A stretch of 64,000 bases of DNA from Tulasnella sp. 424 (Eukaryota; Basidiomycota; Agaricomycetes; Cantharellales; Tulasnellaceae), in NCBI GenBank assembly GCA_019633425.1, contig WSUB01000074.1, positions 62,831 through 126,830 of the forward strand. The letters are read 5' to 3'. The translations under genes were made by a program, and so were the position numbers. A model generated the notes under the pieces. It ran no database searches, was not told where the DNA came from, and saw only the letters and a list, made by a program, of their open reading frames with translations. Positions 46,915-58,805 of the stretch are shown here, piece after piece; positions within the stretch are counted from its first letter, which is position 1; every line of letters starts with the position of its first letter.

Positions 46915-48413
46915 ATGTCCCTAAGACGATCAGCACGAACACCCGCCAAAAGATCTATTGAAGACATCTCCGAGACCGCACCGACTCCTACGCCCAAGCG
47001 GCAAAGACCTGAGGCAAAACCACGGCCGAACACAACGTCTCTCCAGTACCTCTTGACAAACCCAAGAAGCAAGTTATGCAAGGTTGACATCTCTGTAAGG
47101 AGTCCTTATGCTCTTGATGTTTTTATTGCACTGACTTGTTACTGGGAAGGACGTCTTCAACACTTGGACTTGGGGTTTGCTCTCAGAGGAGGCGCGAATG
47201 AAGCTACTCCCACTCTTGCCACCATCCTCCTTCATCGATTATGCGCCGAAGATAGACGCGTCTCATCCTTCAACTGTCTCAAAACCCTCTGACGATGCAA
47301 TGGATGTCGATCAGGTTCCGCAACCAACGGCACCACAGCCAAGTGAACGGTCTCTTGACCTCTTGGCTCCCAACTTTATGAAGTGCCATTTCCTTCAGTC
47401 GGCCGCCCAACAGTACCAGGTGAGTTGCACGCGAACCGGTCCCGCGGAATGATTGTCTCGAGCCGCCCACCGCTCATCCTTTGAACGGACAGGACCAAAT
47501 CACATCCGGCTTCTTCACGGAAAAGAGTGCCCAACGGGTGCAAATGTATAACGAGGCCGTTGCGAATGGAACAGCTCACGCTCGATGGAAGGACGAAGAG
47601 TGGGATGAAGATCACCCTTCCGAGAGTGATGATGAACCAATTGCTTCTGCGAGTAACACGAAGGGCAAAGCGAAGGCTACCCCAGGCCGAAAACCGTGAG
47701 TGACCCTCTCCCATTGGCTTCCCAGACCCACGGGACCTCAAGGCGCATTTCCCTTCAGAACATTTGTGTCTTCGATCCCAGAGCTTGTCGAGAACCGCTT
47801 GCTCCGTCATGGTGACCTTGTGATTTACAAACGTGCATTTGCTAAACCTCGCCTGGTGGTGCAGAAACACTTGCTGGTAGGCAACGAGGACCAAGCGAGG
47901 CGATTGCCCTTCGCTCATCGGTATCTACCTCCTTAGGTGCAATCCGTCGACGAGTTTTCTGGAACCGTCACCTTCCTCCTGCCTCGGGGTACTACAGCAT
48001 CATTCAGCGACGACGTCCTTACCTTCCCCGCCGAAATCCTCCCCACCATCCCAACCACCAACTTGACCCCTTCCTTTTCGTTTACCAGTTCTCCAACAAA
48101 GTCACGACAGCGCACTGACGAAGTCTTTGACGACTTCCCAACTTTATCTGTGACGCAAGAGTCTCAGGCGGAATACCTCTCCATCACCATGTCAACGTCG
48201 GCAGCAGCCGTGGAGAGTCATATTCTCCCTCTCTACAACGAGCTTCCTCCGGAGAAGATGCACCAACCCGACTCGAACAGCTCGAAATGTTTCACAGTGT
48301 GGAGATGGAAAGACGAAGACGCTGCGATGGGCGGAGACCCGAACGCTCGCTTTGGAGGCCGACAGAGCATCGGGACCCTTCACTATCTCTCGCAAAGCTG
48401 CCCCCGACGCTAG
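46915..48413 (+). CDS. DEUBAD (Asx homology) domain protein
   Basis: Exons 46915-47094, 47150-47419, 47493-47695, 47759-47876 and 47937-48413; phases agree at all junctions. The basic N-terminus (M-S-L-R-R-S-A-R-T-P-A-K-R) is followed by L-L-T-N-P-R-S-K-L, then D-I-S-D-V-F-N-T-W-T-W-G-L-L, M-K-L-L-P-L-L-P and F-L-Q-S-A-A-Q-Q-Y-Q-D. This is the pattern of the Asx homology/DEUBAD domain, which in animal ASXL proteins activates the histone H2A deubiquitinase BAP1. An acidic stretch follows, then R-L-L-R-H-G-D-L-V-I-Y-K and a C-terminal tail with W-R-W-K-D-E-D. A nuclear, chromatin-related role is likely by homology; the fungal partner is not known to me. Confidence 0.78.
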
Positions 48414-48567
48414 CACCAAAAAAACCCAATATTTCTAGATTCAACAGGTTTCAGATCATTTTACATTCCATTATCCTATTCTTTGGTACATTGTCTTTCT
48501 CGTTCTTCGCTTTGAAATGGCCTTCAACTGGTAACTATATACTGTGTGATCCTTCCCGCACGCACTT
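48414..48567. other. Convergent spacer
   Basis: 154 nt between the stop codons of the DEUBAD gene and Het-C 2. Confidence 0.6.
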
Positions 48568-51500
48568 TCACCAACCACTGCTGCTTCCATGATAATCGTG
48601 CCTTCCACCAGCGCCGGGGAATCCGGATCCGGGGAACCCGCTATTGTTCGATCCAGGTGCAGGGAAACCTCGTTGACCAGGGGGAGGAGGTCCTCCAGGA
48701 GCAGGTGGGAAGAAATTGCCGAACTCGGAGGGCGCCATGTTCGCTCCAGGGAATCCCGGGGCGGAAGGGAAGCTCGGAGGTCCACCGAATCCAGGTGCAG
48801 AGGGGAATGCTGGGGGTCCACCGGGAGCACTTGGCATGCTGAATCCGGATCCGCTGGGAGGGCCGGGAGGAGGAGCGAAGAAGCTGGAGCCGCCATGAGC
48901 GGGAGGAGGACCGCCAGGTGGAGCGTCACGACTGTGCTCATTATCCCGTCCATGAAGTTGGTATCCTCCAGCGGGAGCGTCGTACCAAAGATTTCCACTG
49001 CGGCTCTTCTCGCTCTTGTCCTTTTTCCGATAATCATCATCGCTGTCATCCGAGTCGCTAGGACGATAGTCTCGGTCTCCATATTCTCCTTGCCTGTGTT
49101 TCCGCTCTTTCTTCTTCTTCCTCTCTTCTTCCTTTCTGGCGTGCTACTCGCAGATTTCATAGTCAGATCTAGGTCTCTTGGATGTAGAATAGAAACCCAC
49201 CTTTTCATCTCTCTCTCTATGTTTGTCCTCTTTATAACTGCCCTCACGATAGGGACCAGCATCAGGGAATCCGGGTCCACCACGACCAGGGGGAGGTACC
49301 GAAGGAGGAGAGTAGGCAGGTGCACTGTACGAAGGAACTGGGGGTGGGCCATACCCGCTGGGAGGTCCGCTGGGAGGATGGTACATCGGAGCTTGTGGCC
49401 CACCACCATAGGCATCTCGACTCGGTCCACTAGGACCTGGGCTCATACCCATCTTGCCCAAAGCTCCGATCACACTCGCCAACGGATCCCCACCTCCTCC
49501 GCCTCCAAAACCAGGAGCGCCAGGGATACCTAACCCAGGCAAGTCGATCTTGGGTGTGGACTGGTGGGTGGAATCGGCGGAAACGACACCCTGAGCTTGA
49601 CCCGAGAATCGGATGTTTTGATGATTGCGGACGGATTCTTTTGTCAAGCGACGTTGGACTTCGGGGGTAGCATTGCCGTGGCTGTTCATCCATTTGCCCA
49701 TATACGTCATGATTTCGACTTGAATCTTTGAGTTGCGATTGTGCCAGTCTGGATGGAAAAGGCATTCCAAGATCTGGTCGGCGACGCCGCGAGGATTGAT
49801 GGAAGGGTTGTCCCAGGCGGCCGTGATGAGAGGGACAGCGTACATCTGCAATAATGTTCACATTCGCTACCGTTACGATAAAGGCCGCAGATGAATGAAT
49901 TCGCTACTCACGACAACGATCTTCGCCAAGTTTCCGGCTGGTTCATTGAGAATCGTGTTGAAGTGATCCTTACTAAACGCGACGTCTCAGTAAAGCATCC
50001 CTAAGGAGTCCTTTCAAGACAGCGGACCTCAAGAACGAGTGGGTCGGATCCGAGCAAGTGGGGTCGTTGAATACCTCGAATTGATCGTGGTTGTTGATGA
50101 CAGCACCAGACGTCTCCATTAGATTCTTCGTCGCGGTTTCAATGAGAGGGCGGATGAAAGGCTCCAATGTAGTCAGGACCTGTAACGACCCCACCAGGCC
50201 ACCTGCAGTCAATGTCTGACTTGGATGAGCGACGCGGGCGAGAAACTTACGAAGACTTGAATGGCTTCCATCAAACTATCGAGAGCGGCTTGCAAGCCCG
50301 GGATCTTCTCTGCAATATCACCGTTCTCATCAGATACGGCTGCGCCCTCCCACACAAAACAACGCACCAATCACAGTCTCGATCTTCAAGACCACTAAAG
50401 TCAACGGTACCTCAGTGAGGAGATGTCTCCATTGACGGAACCTGATCAACTTACAATTATCTCGGAACACCAGCACAGGCCAAATCGCGCTCCTGACCTC
50501 CTGGGGTGACATCTGGTTGGGGTCTTTACCCTGAGCCCCCGCTCGACTTCTCTGCATGTTATCTAGGTCCCTATCCATCTCGCCACCGCTCCCACCAACA
50601 CCAGGAATCGCGCTAGTCAGGGCTTTAATGTTCCCGATACTACCCACCCCGCTGCTCTGCTTCTTATTAGCGGTCTCCATTTGGTTGTTCAACTCAGTGA
50701 GAGACGATTGGGAAAGGTGGTCGGTTGCTTCACCCAGAACGGAATGGATGAAATCGGAACCACCGAACGTGCCAGTGACGAGTGGGTAGACTTGGTGGCC
50801 GTTGGGGGCCGGGATTTTTGTGCGTTCACCAACGTGCGGGAAGGCGTTCCAGCCCCCGATGGAGATGAGGGTGAGCTCGCAGAAGTTAGAGTGTGCGAAG
50901 AAGTCTGAAAGGAATGTGGAGAAAATGATCATTGTCAGCGCCGAGGGAGTGTACCCAGATCCAGGAAGCGATCACCTTCTAGTGTGTGCAGCTTTGTGGG
51001 TAGGAAACGTCAGCGGGGTCATCAAAAGGTAAGAGATCAGCAGTTGCCAACTCACAGCTGAGCCCAAAAGGCGATACGAGTTGAACTTGTTTTCTTGGTT
51101 CTTCCCCTGACGATACCTTCTTCCTTCGTCAATGCATTGTTCTGTACGTCACAAAACGGCAGCCGCCGCCATCAGCGAAGCCCTACAAAACGACCAGTTC
51201 TTTCGGGGGCAACTGACCTATAAGCCTCCGAACGTGAGCTTTCGACGTGTCCCAGAAGCCACTCTCATTGGCAATGTAGTTCTGAGGTTGGGCATTGAAT
51301 GTTAGTTCAGGTAGACACGTTCCTCACATCCGCCCACCTTCATGCCCGTCTGGGGGTCTACGGCGTACTCCTGCGGATGCACAGGACCTCGTAACTTGGG
51401 ATGGTATTTTCGAGGATCTTCACCTTCGCCATAGCCTTTGGGATTGTCAATGTGCTCCACCTATTGATTGTTTTAGTGTGAGGCGCCCTCTAGAGGGCGG

Positions 51501-52291
51501 GCGAATCCGAACTGACGGGAAGGTAAGTGCCGAGACGTTCAGCCGTGACTTCAAATGGCCCAGTCGCGTAGCCTAAAAGTGCCTTAATTTAAGCCAATCA
51601 GTCTCTATGACTCAGTAAAGATGTTCTCACCATGAGCCTAAAATCGGTAATTAATTCTTCAGCACCTTCTCGCCGATGATATCATCATGCGGACGTGCAC
51701 TCACCAGAAACCCTAAGACCGTGACGATGTTCAAGATAGTCTGGAGCTGAACTTGCTTGAGACCCGCGATATCGACAGCTTGAGAATAGTCTCTTAGCCA
51801 GTTTCTGAGGTCAAGATATGACGATAAGCCCATTAACGCCCAAAGAGGCAGTGCAAGCCACCACTGACCCGAAATATACCCGCTTGACGTCGAGACCACC
51901 GAACTTTGATCCACCGCCAAGACCAAGTAGACCAGCTCCGGCACTCTTTTTCAGCAGATCAGCTAACACATCTTCCTAAAGAGCCCCATCGGATCGGATC
52001 AGCGCTTGGTGGTCGGTCAGACGCTCCGGAGATGCTCACGATATCTCCATGACGGAACGCTTTCCCTTCTAGATAAGCAAATCCAGGAATGTTACCTAGA
52101 TGATAAAGGAAGAGAGAGACGAGATCAGTATGTTGATTCGCAAAAGAGGATCGATTTTTCCCCTAATCCATAGAATGCAAAAAGCCCTCACCTGCACCAA
52201 ACGCAAGAGCTCCTCCACCTGAAGGGGTGTGAGGGATGATGATGGCGAGGATGACGATCGTAAGTAGTAACAGTGTCAAACGAGACGGCAT
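48568..52291 (-). CDS. Het-C family protein 2, with Pro/Gly-rich tail
   Basis: Starts at 52291 with a strong signal peptide (M-P-S-R-L-T-L-L-L-L-L-T-I-V-I-L). Het-C landmarks: F-R-H-G-D-I-E-D-V-L, F-G-N-W-L-R-D-Y-S-Q-A-V-D, V-E-H-I-D-N-P, H-S-N-F-C-E-L-T-L, Y-P-L-V-T-G-T-F-G-G-S-D, F-N-D-P-T-C-S-D-P-T-H-S-F-L. After L-T-K-E-S-V-R-N-H-Q-N-I-R-F comes a long Pro/Gly-rich region typical of filamentous-fungal Het-C. A short intron (donor GTGGGT after E-R-D-E-K, acceptor GAGTAG) joins it in phase 0 to a charged K-E-E-E-R-K-K-K-E-R-K segment. The very Pro/Gly-rich end finishes S-S-S-G-W. Unlike Het-C 1 it has no EF-hand-like loop. Classical Het-C controls self/non-self recognition in some fungi; here that is only a possibility. 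Confidence 0.9.
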
Positions 52292-52634
52292 CTTTGATCG
52301 GACGTCGTCGAGGGGCAGACGAGGGGGAGGGGGGAGAGAGGGAGATCAAAGGTTATGGTCGATGACTTCAGAGGTCGCGGAATGAGATAGAGAAGAGCAG
52401 CGCCACGGCGTCTATTCCTTCCCCTTTTCCCGCGCTCCGGTCATGCCGGCATATCCACCGGATCCCCGATCTGGTCTCGGCGCCCGTCATCGAAATGCCC
52501 CCATGTTCGGCAGTATAACACCACGTGAAAGCGAGTCTAGTAGCATTAAGAAAAGATACTGAGAGGCGAAGAGAACATTTACAAATCACAAAGAAAATGC
52601 CAAGAAAACCCAAACAAACAAAAAAACATTTTGC
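52292..52634. other. Intergenic
   Basis: Het-C 2 promoter and the 3' flank of the glycerol-3-phosphate dehydrogenase gene; contains an A-rich tract at about 52590-52630. No gene seen. Confidence 0.5.
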
Positions 52635-54782
52635 CTACAAGTTGTCAGTTAATCTCTCCGGCTCCAGCCCCTAAAATGATCTTGTGAGTGAGGATTGTAT
52701 AAGCGCGCGATATTCATCGTCAACCGCACCTCAAAGCAAATCTTCCACACGTTCTCGAACAACGGATACTTCTTCTTTCGCTTGATGTTGTCCACACCCT
52801 GAGCATCGAGGAACTGATGAATCTCCAGAGCGGTTAAAGCACCCTGCAGCTTTTGACCGTTGAGGAGCTCTTTCTCAAGCTCCTGGAAGGACTAAATACG
52901 GAAAGGAGTCTTCCATCAGCGCCCGTCTATTGAACACTCTGCGGGAAACCTCCTATCCGTACCTTTTTGGTCTTGACCATCTCCATCGCAACCCTCCGAT
53001 TCCGACCACCCATACCTGAAGAAAAAAAAAAGAAACCAAGCAAAGTCAGTACACTTCTCTTTGTTTGGAAGAAAAGACCCGGTCGTCTCGTCGCAGTGCT
53101 TACACGACGTCATAATATCCGCCACACCACAGCTCTCCACGAGGAATGTCGTCGACTTGGTACCAGGGAAGAACTCAAGACAGAAATCATGAATCTCAAG
53201 CATCCCGATACGCATAATAGCGGCTGTTTGCGCCAGTACGGTCGTCAAGTCAGCTGAGAAGTGCGACATGCGGAGCTGTATGAGGCGCACCTTTTGAGTT
53301 GTCTCCCCACCCAAGACCGTCGACAAATCCAGCGGCCATAGCCACCACATCTAATAATGAATGCATGCACTTTAGTCCACAACTAGAGCACGGGGAAGCA
53401 AGGTCGCTACACTTACTTTTAAGAGCACCGCAAAGCGAGACACCATCCACATCCTCCACAACCTGGATCCTAAACGTCGGCGTCTCGAATAAAGGTTTCC
53501 ATAATTTAGCTTCAGGATGATCTTCCGCGTCTTCAGTTTGTTCACTGCTGTTGGAAGGAACGCCCAAAGTTGATTCCGAGTACTTGTCGGCAGCGACTAA
53601 ACGGTAGGGGAAGGCACGAGACCCAAGCCATCAGCGAGCTTCGCAGAGCTGGGTCAATTGAACATTCCCCAACCTTCATTCGCAATGTTGGCTCCACTTA
53701 GAGCAGAGCACGAAACACCCAGTTCTTTTGATATCAATGAGGCGAAGGTGGAGATCTTGCCATCTTTGACGTCGACGCCCTGTCCAATGAGGCCCCTCTC
53801 AGTTCTCCAACTCCCGCAGAGACGAGCTCGACCAAATCCGAACCTTGATCAAAGTGACAGCCCTAGCTCCTGCCTCTACATGTCCCTTCATGTTCTTCAG
53901 CACTCCGTTGAGGAACTTCGTCCGCCCGGGAAAAAGAGAGAAAGGGAAAAAGGGAGGGAAAAAAACAGTATGGCGTCAGCACGCCCATCGTAACGCTATA
54001 GCCACGGGCTCACGTACCTGGTGAGGAAGTACTATGACAAGTGCAGTAGCGCCCTTCAGAGCCTTTGATAGGTCTGGTTCCGCCCGGACCTGTGGATGCA
54101 CCCGGTGTGGGTCAGCGGGCGGCCTCTGGATCCCCTTGCACAAGGCTCATACTGACATTGCTTCCGATGTCAATACCGGCCAAGTACTTGACATTTTCAT
54201 GTTTCTCGTTGATGATCTCGGTGAGGGGGCGACCGTCGACCTGTGAGTAAAAGGTAGGAGGAGGGGAACGTTTGGGTGCGCACGCGGTGGGTCGTAAAGG
54301 GTTCTTTTGACGTACCTCTTCTTCCTTAACCCACATCGTGACCTCCGGCTCAAATTGCCCTGTATGCGTTTTCACGTTCATCCCTAATATTCGAAACCCA
54401 GAGTTACGTTATCCGGCCAGCTCAGCGGTTTGAAGATGGAGTGTAAATGCACCTGCAATTCGAGCGATAGCGGATCCCCTAGTCACCCACCACGAAAACG
54501 AATAGGATGAGCATAGGACAGGAACAGCATGAGAAGGGAAATTACCAACCAGTTCCCAGATCCAATAATAGCCACTTTCTCTTTTTTATGAGCCCCATTG
54601 GTCCGCGGGATGGAAGTTGACGCTGGATCTGGTACCGGTGCCATCGAAGAGAAGGAAGACTTGAAGCGTGCTTGCGAAGGGAAAGTGTTACTGAGCTTGA
54701 TAGTGGCAGCCGAATAGCGTAGTCGAGTGGTCGAGGGTTCGATTGAGCAGTGGAATTGGAGGCGAAGGGAAACTAGGCGCAT
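52635..54782 (-). CDS. GPD1: NAD-dependent glycerol-3-phosphate dehydrogenase
   Basis: Converts dihydroxyacetone phosphate to glycerol-3-phosphate with NADH. The NAD-binding G-S-G-N-W-G-S-A-I-A is split by an intron after the Trp codon's second base. The catalytic and substrate region reads S-G-A-N-I-A-N-E-V, then L-C-G-A-L-K, G-L-G-W-G-D-N and M-R-I-G-M-L-E. The last exon (stop at 52635) is [11 protein letters not shown], joined through a donor directly after I-C-F-E, which matches fungal Gpd1 C-termini better than read-through. About 45 residues precede the usual start, Arg/Ser-rich with few acids, resembling a mitochondrial presequence; a second ATG (M-A-P-V-P-D-P) would give the cytosolic form. 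Roles: glycerol production, osmotic response, redox balance. Confidence 0.93.
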
Positions 54783-55641
54783 GTAACGCGCGAGGGAGCA
54801 CCAGGCCTATTTGTACGTTTCGAAACAAATCAGATTTGTGCACATGATACCCTTCCCATGACCATGTACAATTTACCTTACTTGTGCGTTATCGGTCGAG
54901 GGTCGTTATCTGTGACCGCGGGGAAGTTGGGTCGACGTTGTTTTGGAAATTGGTAGACTTAGGTTTTTGCCCCAAGCGTTCCGAACACCCCATTGGTCAC
55001 ACGGGCTGGACCCTGAAAGAGGCAATTACCTCATCGTTCACCGGAGTGTGCTGCGTTCGGACACCTGGCTCGCACTCAGATGATATAGCATTCATGTAAT
55101 GCAAAGTATGCGGGAGCAGCGCATAGGCGACCTGAGACATCGTAGCCGAGGGCGGAAGAACCGGCCAAGTCGACCTGTCATTCCTCGCCGATCCATGTGC
55201 ACAAGATACCTACGGCCTTCGATGAAGTCAAAATATTTCCATGTGTTACTCTTGCTGTAGGTTGAATTCTTAGTCTAAGTCGACCATCCGACACCCGGTA
55301 TCATCGTGAGTCCACCCTACTGCCGTGCCTTTCTGAAACGGTCACATTGATGGGGCTGGACGTAAATCATCAGTCCCCTGAGTCGTCGTATCATTGTAAG
55401 AGTGGAGTATGCAGTTCCAAAATCGGGAAACATTGTTCAATATTACGCAAGAGCCGCTAGCTAATACATAAGGTACAGCAATGTTCGATTCCGGCTGTTC
55501 TACAAAAGGAACTGGTACAAGCTAAGGGGCTAGATAATGTTCCAGAGATATTTAACAGCACTGAGATGAGTATAGTAATGAGCAACAGGACACTAAGGAA
55601 AACCGGGTAAACGGTATGTTAGGGGGCGCCAGTGCAGGGGA
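54783..55641. other. Intergenic
   Basis: About 0.86 kb between the dehydrogenase promoter and the 3' end of the kinase-TPR gene. No gene recognised. Confidence 0.5.
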
Positions 55642-58600
55642 TCAGGTCGTCAATGGATTTGATTTCTGTAACACATCCGTGAGCCATTGGGCGGTGTCCT
55701 TCTCGTCCTCTGTGTTCCCGATCTTAGCGTATAAATCTCTGGCCTCTGCATAGTGTGACCCGGCCTCCAGGTGACGTTCTTGCTGCCGGCGCAGGTGGCC
55801 AAGGCCACGTAGCGTGTTCGCTCGACCATAGTCATCACCAACACGAGCGTAGATTTCCTGCGCTCGGATGTACGACTCCTCTGCCTGGATGTATTTGGAT
55901 TGAACACGGTAGACGTCTCCCAGCCCATCCAATGTGTCCGCTCGATTGTGGTCGCCAACGAAGCGAGCGTAGATTTCCTGCGCTCGGGTGAAGGACTCCT
56001 CTGCCTGGGCAACTTTGGATTGAAGACAGTAGACGCGTCCCAGCCCATACAACGTGTCCGCTCGACCGTGGTCATTATTGAGCCCAACGAAGATTTCCTG
56101 CGCTCGGGTGTGCGATTCTTCTGCCTGGTCGTATTTGGATTGAAGACGGTAGACGTGTCCCAGCCCATCCAACGTGTACGCTAGACTATAGTCATCACCA
56201 ATGCGAGCGAAGGTTTCCTGCGCTCGGGTGTACGACTCTTCTGCCTGGGCGAATTTGGATTGAAGACGGTAGACGTGTCCGAGCCCGACCAACGTGTCCG
56301 CTCGACCTTGGTCATCATCGAGGCGAGTGTAGATATCCTGCGCTAGAGTGTACGACTCTTCTGCCTGGGTGAATTTGGACTGAAAGCGGTAGACGTCTCC
56401 TAGCCCGACCAACGTGTTCGCTCGACCCAGGTCATCACCGAGGGGAGCGTAGATTTCCTGCCCTCGGGTGAAGGAATCTTCTGCCTGGGTGTATTTGGAT
56501 TGAAAACAGTAGAGGTTTCCGAGCCCGACCAACGTGTCCGCTCGACCTTGGTTATCATCGAGGCGAGCGTAGATCTCCTGCGCTCGAGTGTACGACTCTT
56601 CTACCTGGGTGCATTTGGATTGAAAACGGTAGACGTCTCCTAGCTCGACCAACGTGTTCGCTCGACCCAGGTCATCACCGAGGCGAGCGTATATCTCCTG
56701 CGCTCTGGTGTGCGACTCTTCTGCCTGGGCGAATTTGGATTGAAGACGGTAGACGTTTCCCAGCCCGTGCAACGCGTTTGCTCGACCCAGGTCTTCACCG
56801 AGGCGAGTGTAGATATCCTGCGCTCGAGTGTACGACTCTTCTGCATGGGTGCATTTGGATTGAAAGCTGTAGACGTCTCCTAGCCCAACCAACGTGTTCG
56901 CTAGACCCTGGTCATCACCGAGGGGAGCGTAGATCTCCTGCCCTCGGGTGAAGGACTCTTCCGCCTGGGTGTATTTGGATTGAAAACGGTAGACGTCTCC
57001 GAGCCCGACCAACGTGTCCGCTCGACCTTGGTCATCATCGAGGCGAGCGTAGATTTCTTGTGCTCGGTTGTACGACTCTTCTGCTTGGGCGTATTTAGAC
57101 TGAAGAGAGTAGACGTCTCCTAGGGAACCCAACGCCTTTGAAGCAGCTATTTGGTCGCCCGTCGATCTTGCACGAGAAAGTGCTTGCTGTAACACTTTGA
57201 TAGCCTTTTCATAGCTATTCTGCGCGTAATAATGTATCCGACCCACTTCTAGCAAAAGCTCTATAGACGGTAATCCGCTGCCTGAAGCCTTCCCACCCGA
57301 TGGGGGAATTGACGGCTGAAACGAGAGGGTCGCGTTACGAACGTTCACTAAGAAATTTCTGCCAAACTCACGATCCATTGCAGCTCAATACAGCACCGGG
57401 CGATATTCGGTCTAGCATTGGGATCGAATGCCCAACAATCCGCCATTAGACTACAAAGCGCCTTGACCTGCGCAAGGTGCGCATCTTCATGGGCCCGCGG
57501 GACCTCTCCTTGGATCACCATTAAGGTAATAGCGCTTGCCGAGTTGACTTCCTGAAATGGAACTTTGTTCGTCATGATCTAGTAAAAAGTCGGTTGACGA
57601 GATTCAACGATCACAGAAATCAGCTTTCATATTCACATCTTCGCCTACCTCCCAGCAGACCCAGCCAGCTGCCCAAACATCAGCCGACAAACGCGGATGT
57701 TTCCCGTTCACGACCTCCGGAGGCGCCCAGCGGAGTGACCAAGCTGGTCCCGTCAAGGTCAACTGATTTCCATCAGCGCTGACGTGTATTTGAGGGCGCG
57801 CTCGCTCCGCTGTAGGAGTTCCCTGCGCTTGTCGGCCGCTTTCTTCGTCCATAACACCGTCTTCTGGCTCAGTGACAGCACGCGCGGAGCCAAAGTCGGT
57901 AATGATTGCGCGATAGGACGCACTGACGAGAATGTTGAGCTAAGGCCAATGGAAACCTGAGAATTAAGGTTCCGGCTGCGTGCAGATCGACCGACTTACG
58001 GACTTGAGATCGCCGTGGCAAATAGGTGGATTACGGGTGTGAAGATACTCGACACCATCGAATGTATCCTGGATCTGGAATAGGAACACCATTAGCTTTC
58101 CTGACTCCTTCGCGTGCATCATTTCGCCTACCAGTGAAACCCGTTCTGGAATTTCCCACTCTCCGGTGGCAAGAAATTCGCTGACGTTTCCATTCGGCTC
58201 CCAAGATAATACTATCAAGGCCTCTCCATCCTCGAGGTCTTCGACAAAGCCAATCAATTTGACAATGTTCTCGTGTGATAGCCCTGCCGTTATTTCCACT
58301 TCGTGGACAAATTCCTGAATAGATTCCCTCAGCACCGTACAGATAATCACAGGAGCTATTAGGCTTACGCTCGAGAACTTCTTTTCGTTCATGCCTGGGT
58401 GATATCGAAGTTTCTTGACTGCCACCACCTGTTCCTCGCTCCCATTCTCCTGTCTAAACGTCGCCTGGACCACTTCGGCCTTTCCACCACTTCCGCGAGA
58501 ACACTCAGAATTAAATATGATTGCGCTAGGGTGAATTCGGTAGCTCGATAAGTCATTGAGTTTTTGCCGCTGGGGTATTCCGGTCAATGTTTCTGAGCCA

Positions 58601-58805
58601 ATTGGGCAGGGAAAATCGAACTCACCACTTTATTCAGCACTGTCCCCTCTGCAACTTCAACCAGAGCCGGGAGGTCTGCGCTCTGCTCGTTGTTTTCATC
58701 AATCGTCGGATTGTTGGGTCTCGACATCGATCTTCGAACACGGAGGTCGCGAAGGGTTCGAGGAGCTTCGAGATAAGTCTCTGGATCAGAGGAATCTGGT
58801 GTCAA
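55642..58805 (-). CDS. Protein kinase fused to a twelve-unit TPR array
   Basis: The N-terminus (58805 down) is followed by a kinase domain: glycine loop S-R-G-S-G-G-K-A-E-V-V, catalytic lysine V-V-A-V-K-K-L, helix-C glutamate in F-V-H-E-V-E-I, H-G-D-L-K-S-L-N-I-L-V (H-G-D in place of H-R-D), and D-F-G-S-A-R. A long loop leads to W-A-P-P-E and the C-lobe (D-V-W-A-A-G-W-V-C-W-E, then V-P-F-Q-E, R-P-N-I-A-R). All key residues are present, so it should be active; the style is tyrosine-kinase-like, as in expanded basidiomycete kinases. After the kinase come about twelve 40-residue tetratricopeptide units of the type G-L-G-D-V-Y-R-x-Q-S-K-Y-x-Q-A-E-E-S-Y, ending K-S-N-P-L-T-T. TPR arrays bind protein partners. 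A sensor or signalling scaffold is plausible; no ligand is known. Confidence 0.85.
55755..57140 (-). repeat. 120-bp coding minisatellite (TPR units)
   Basis: Tandem 120-bp units, one TPR each, with very high identity between central units (for example those around 56280, 56520 and 57000). The array is in frame, so unit number can change without breaking the protein. Confidence 0.88.

Noticed and set aside
48589..49533. Long plus-strand open frame (314 codons) opposite Het-C 2
   Set aside because: It is antisense to the Pro/Gly-rich tail of Het-C 2, which is supported by splice phase and family similarity. The open frame follows from the biased composition.
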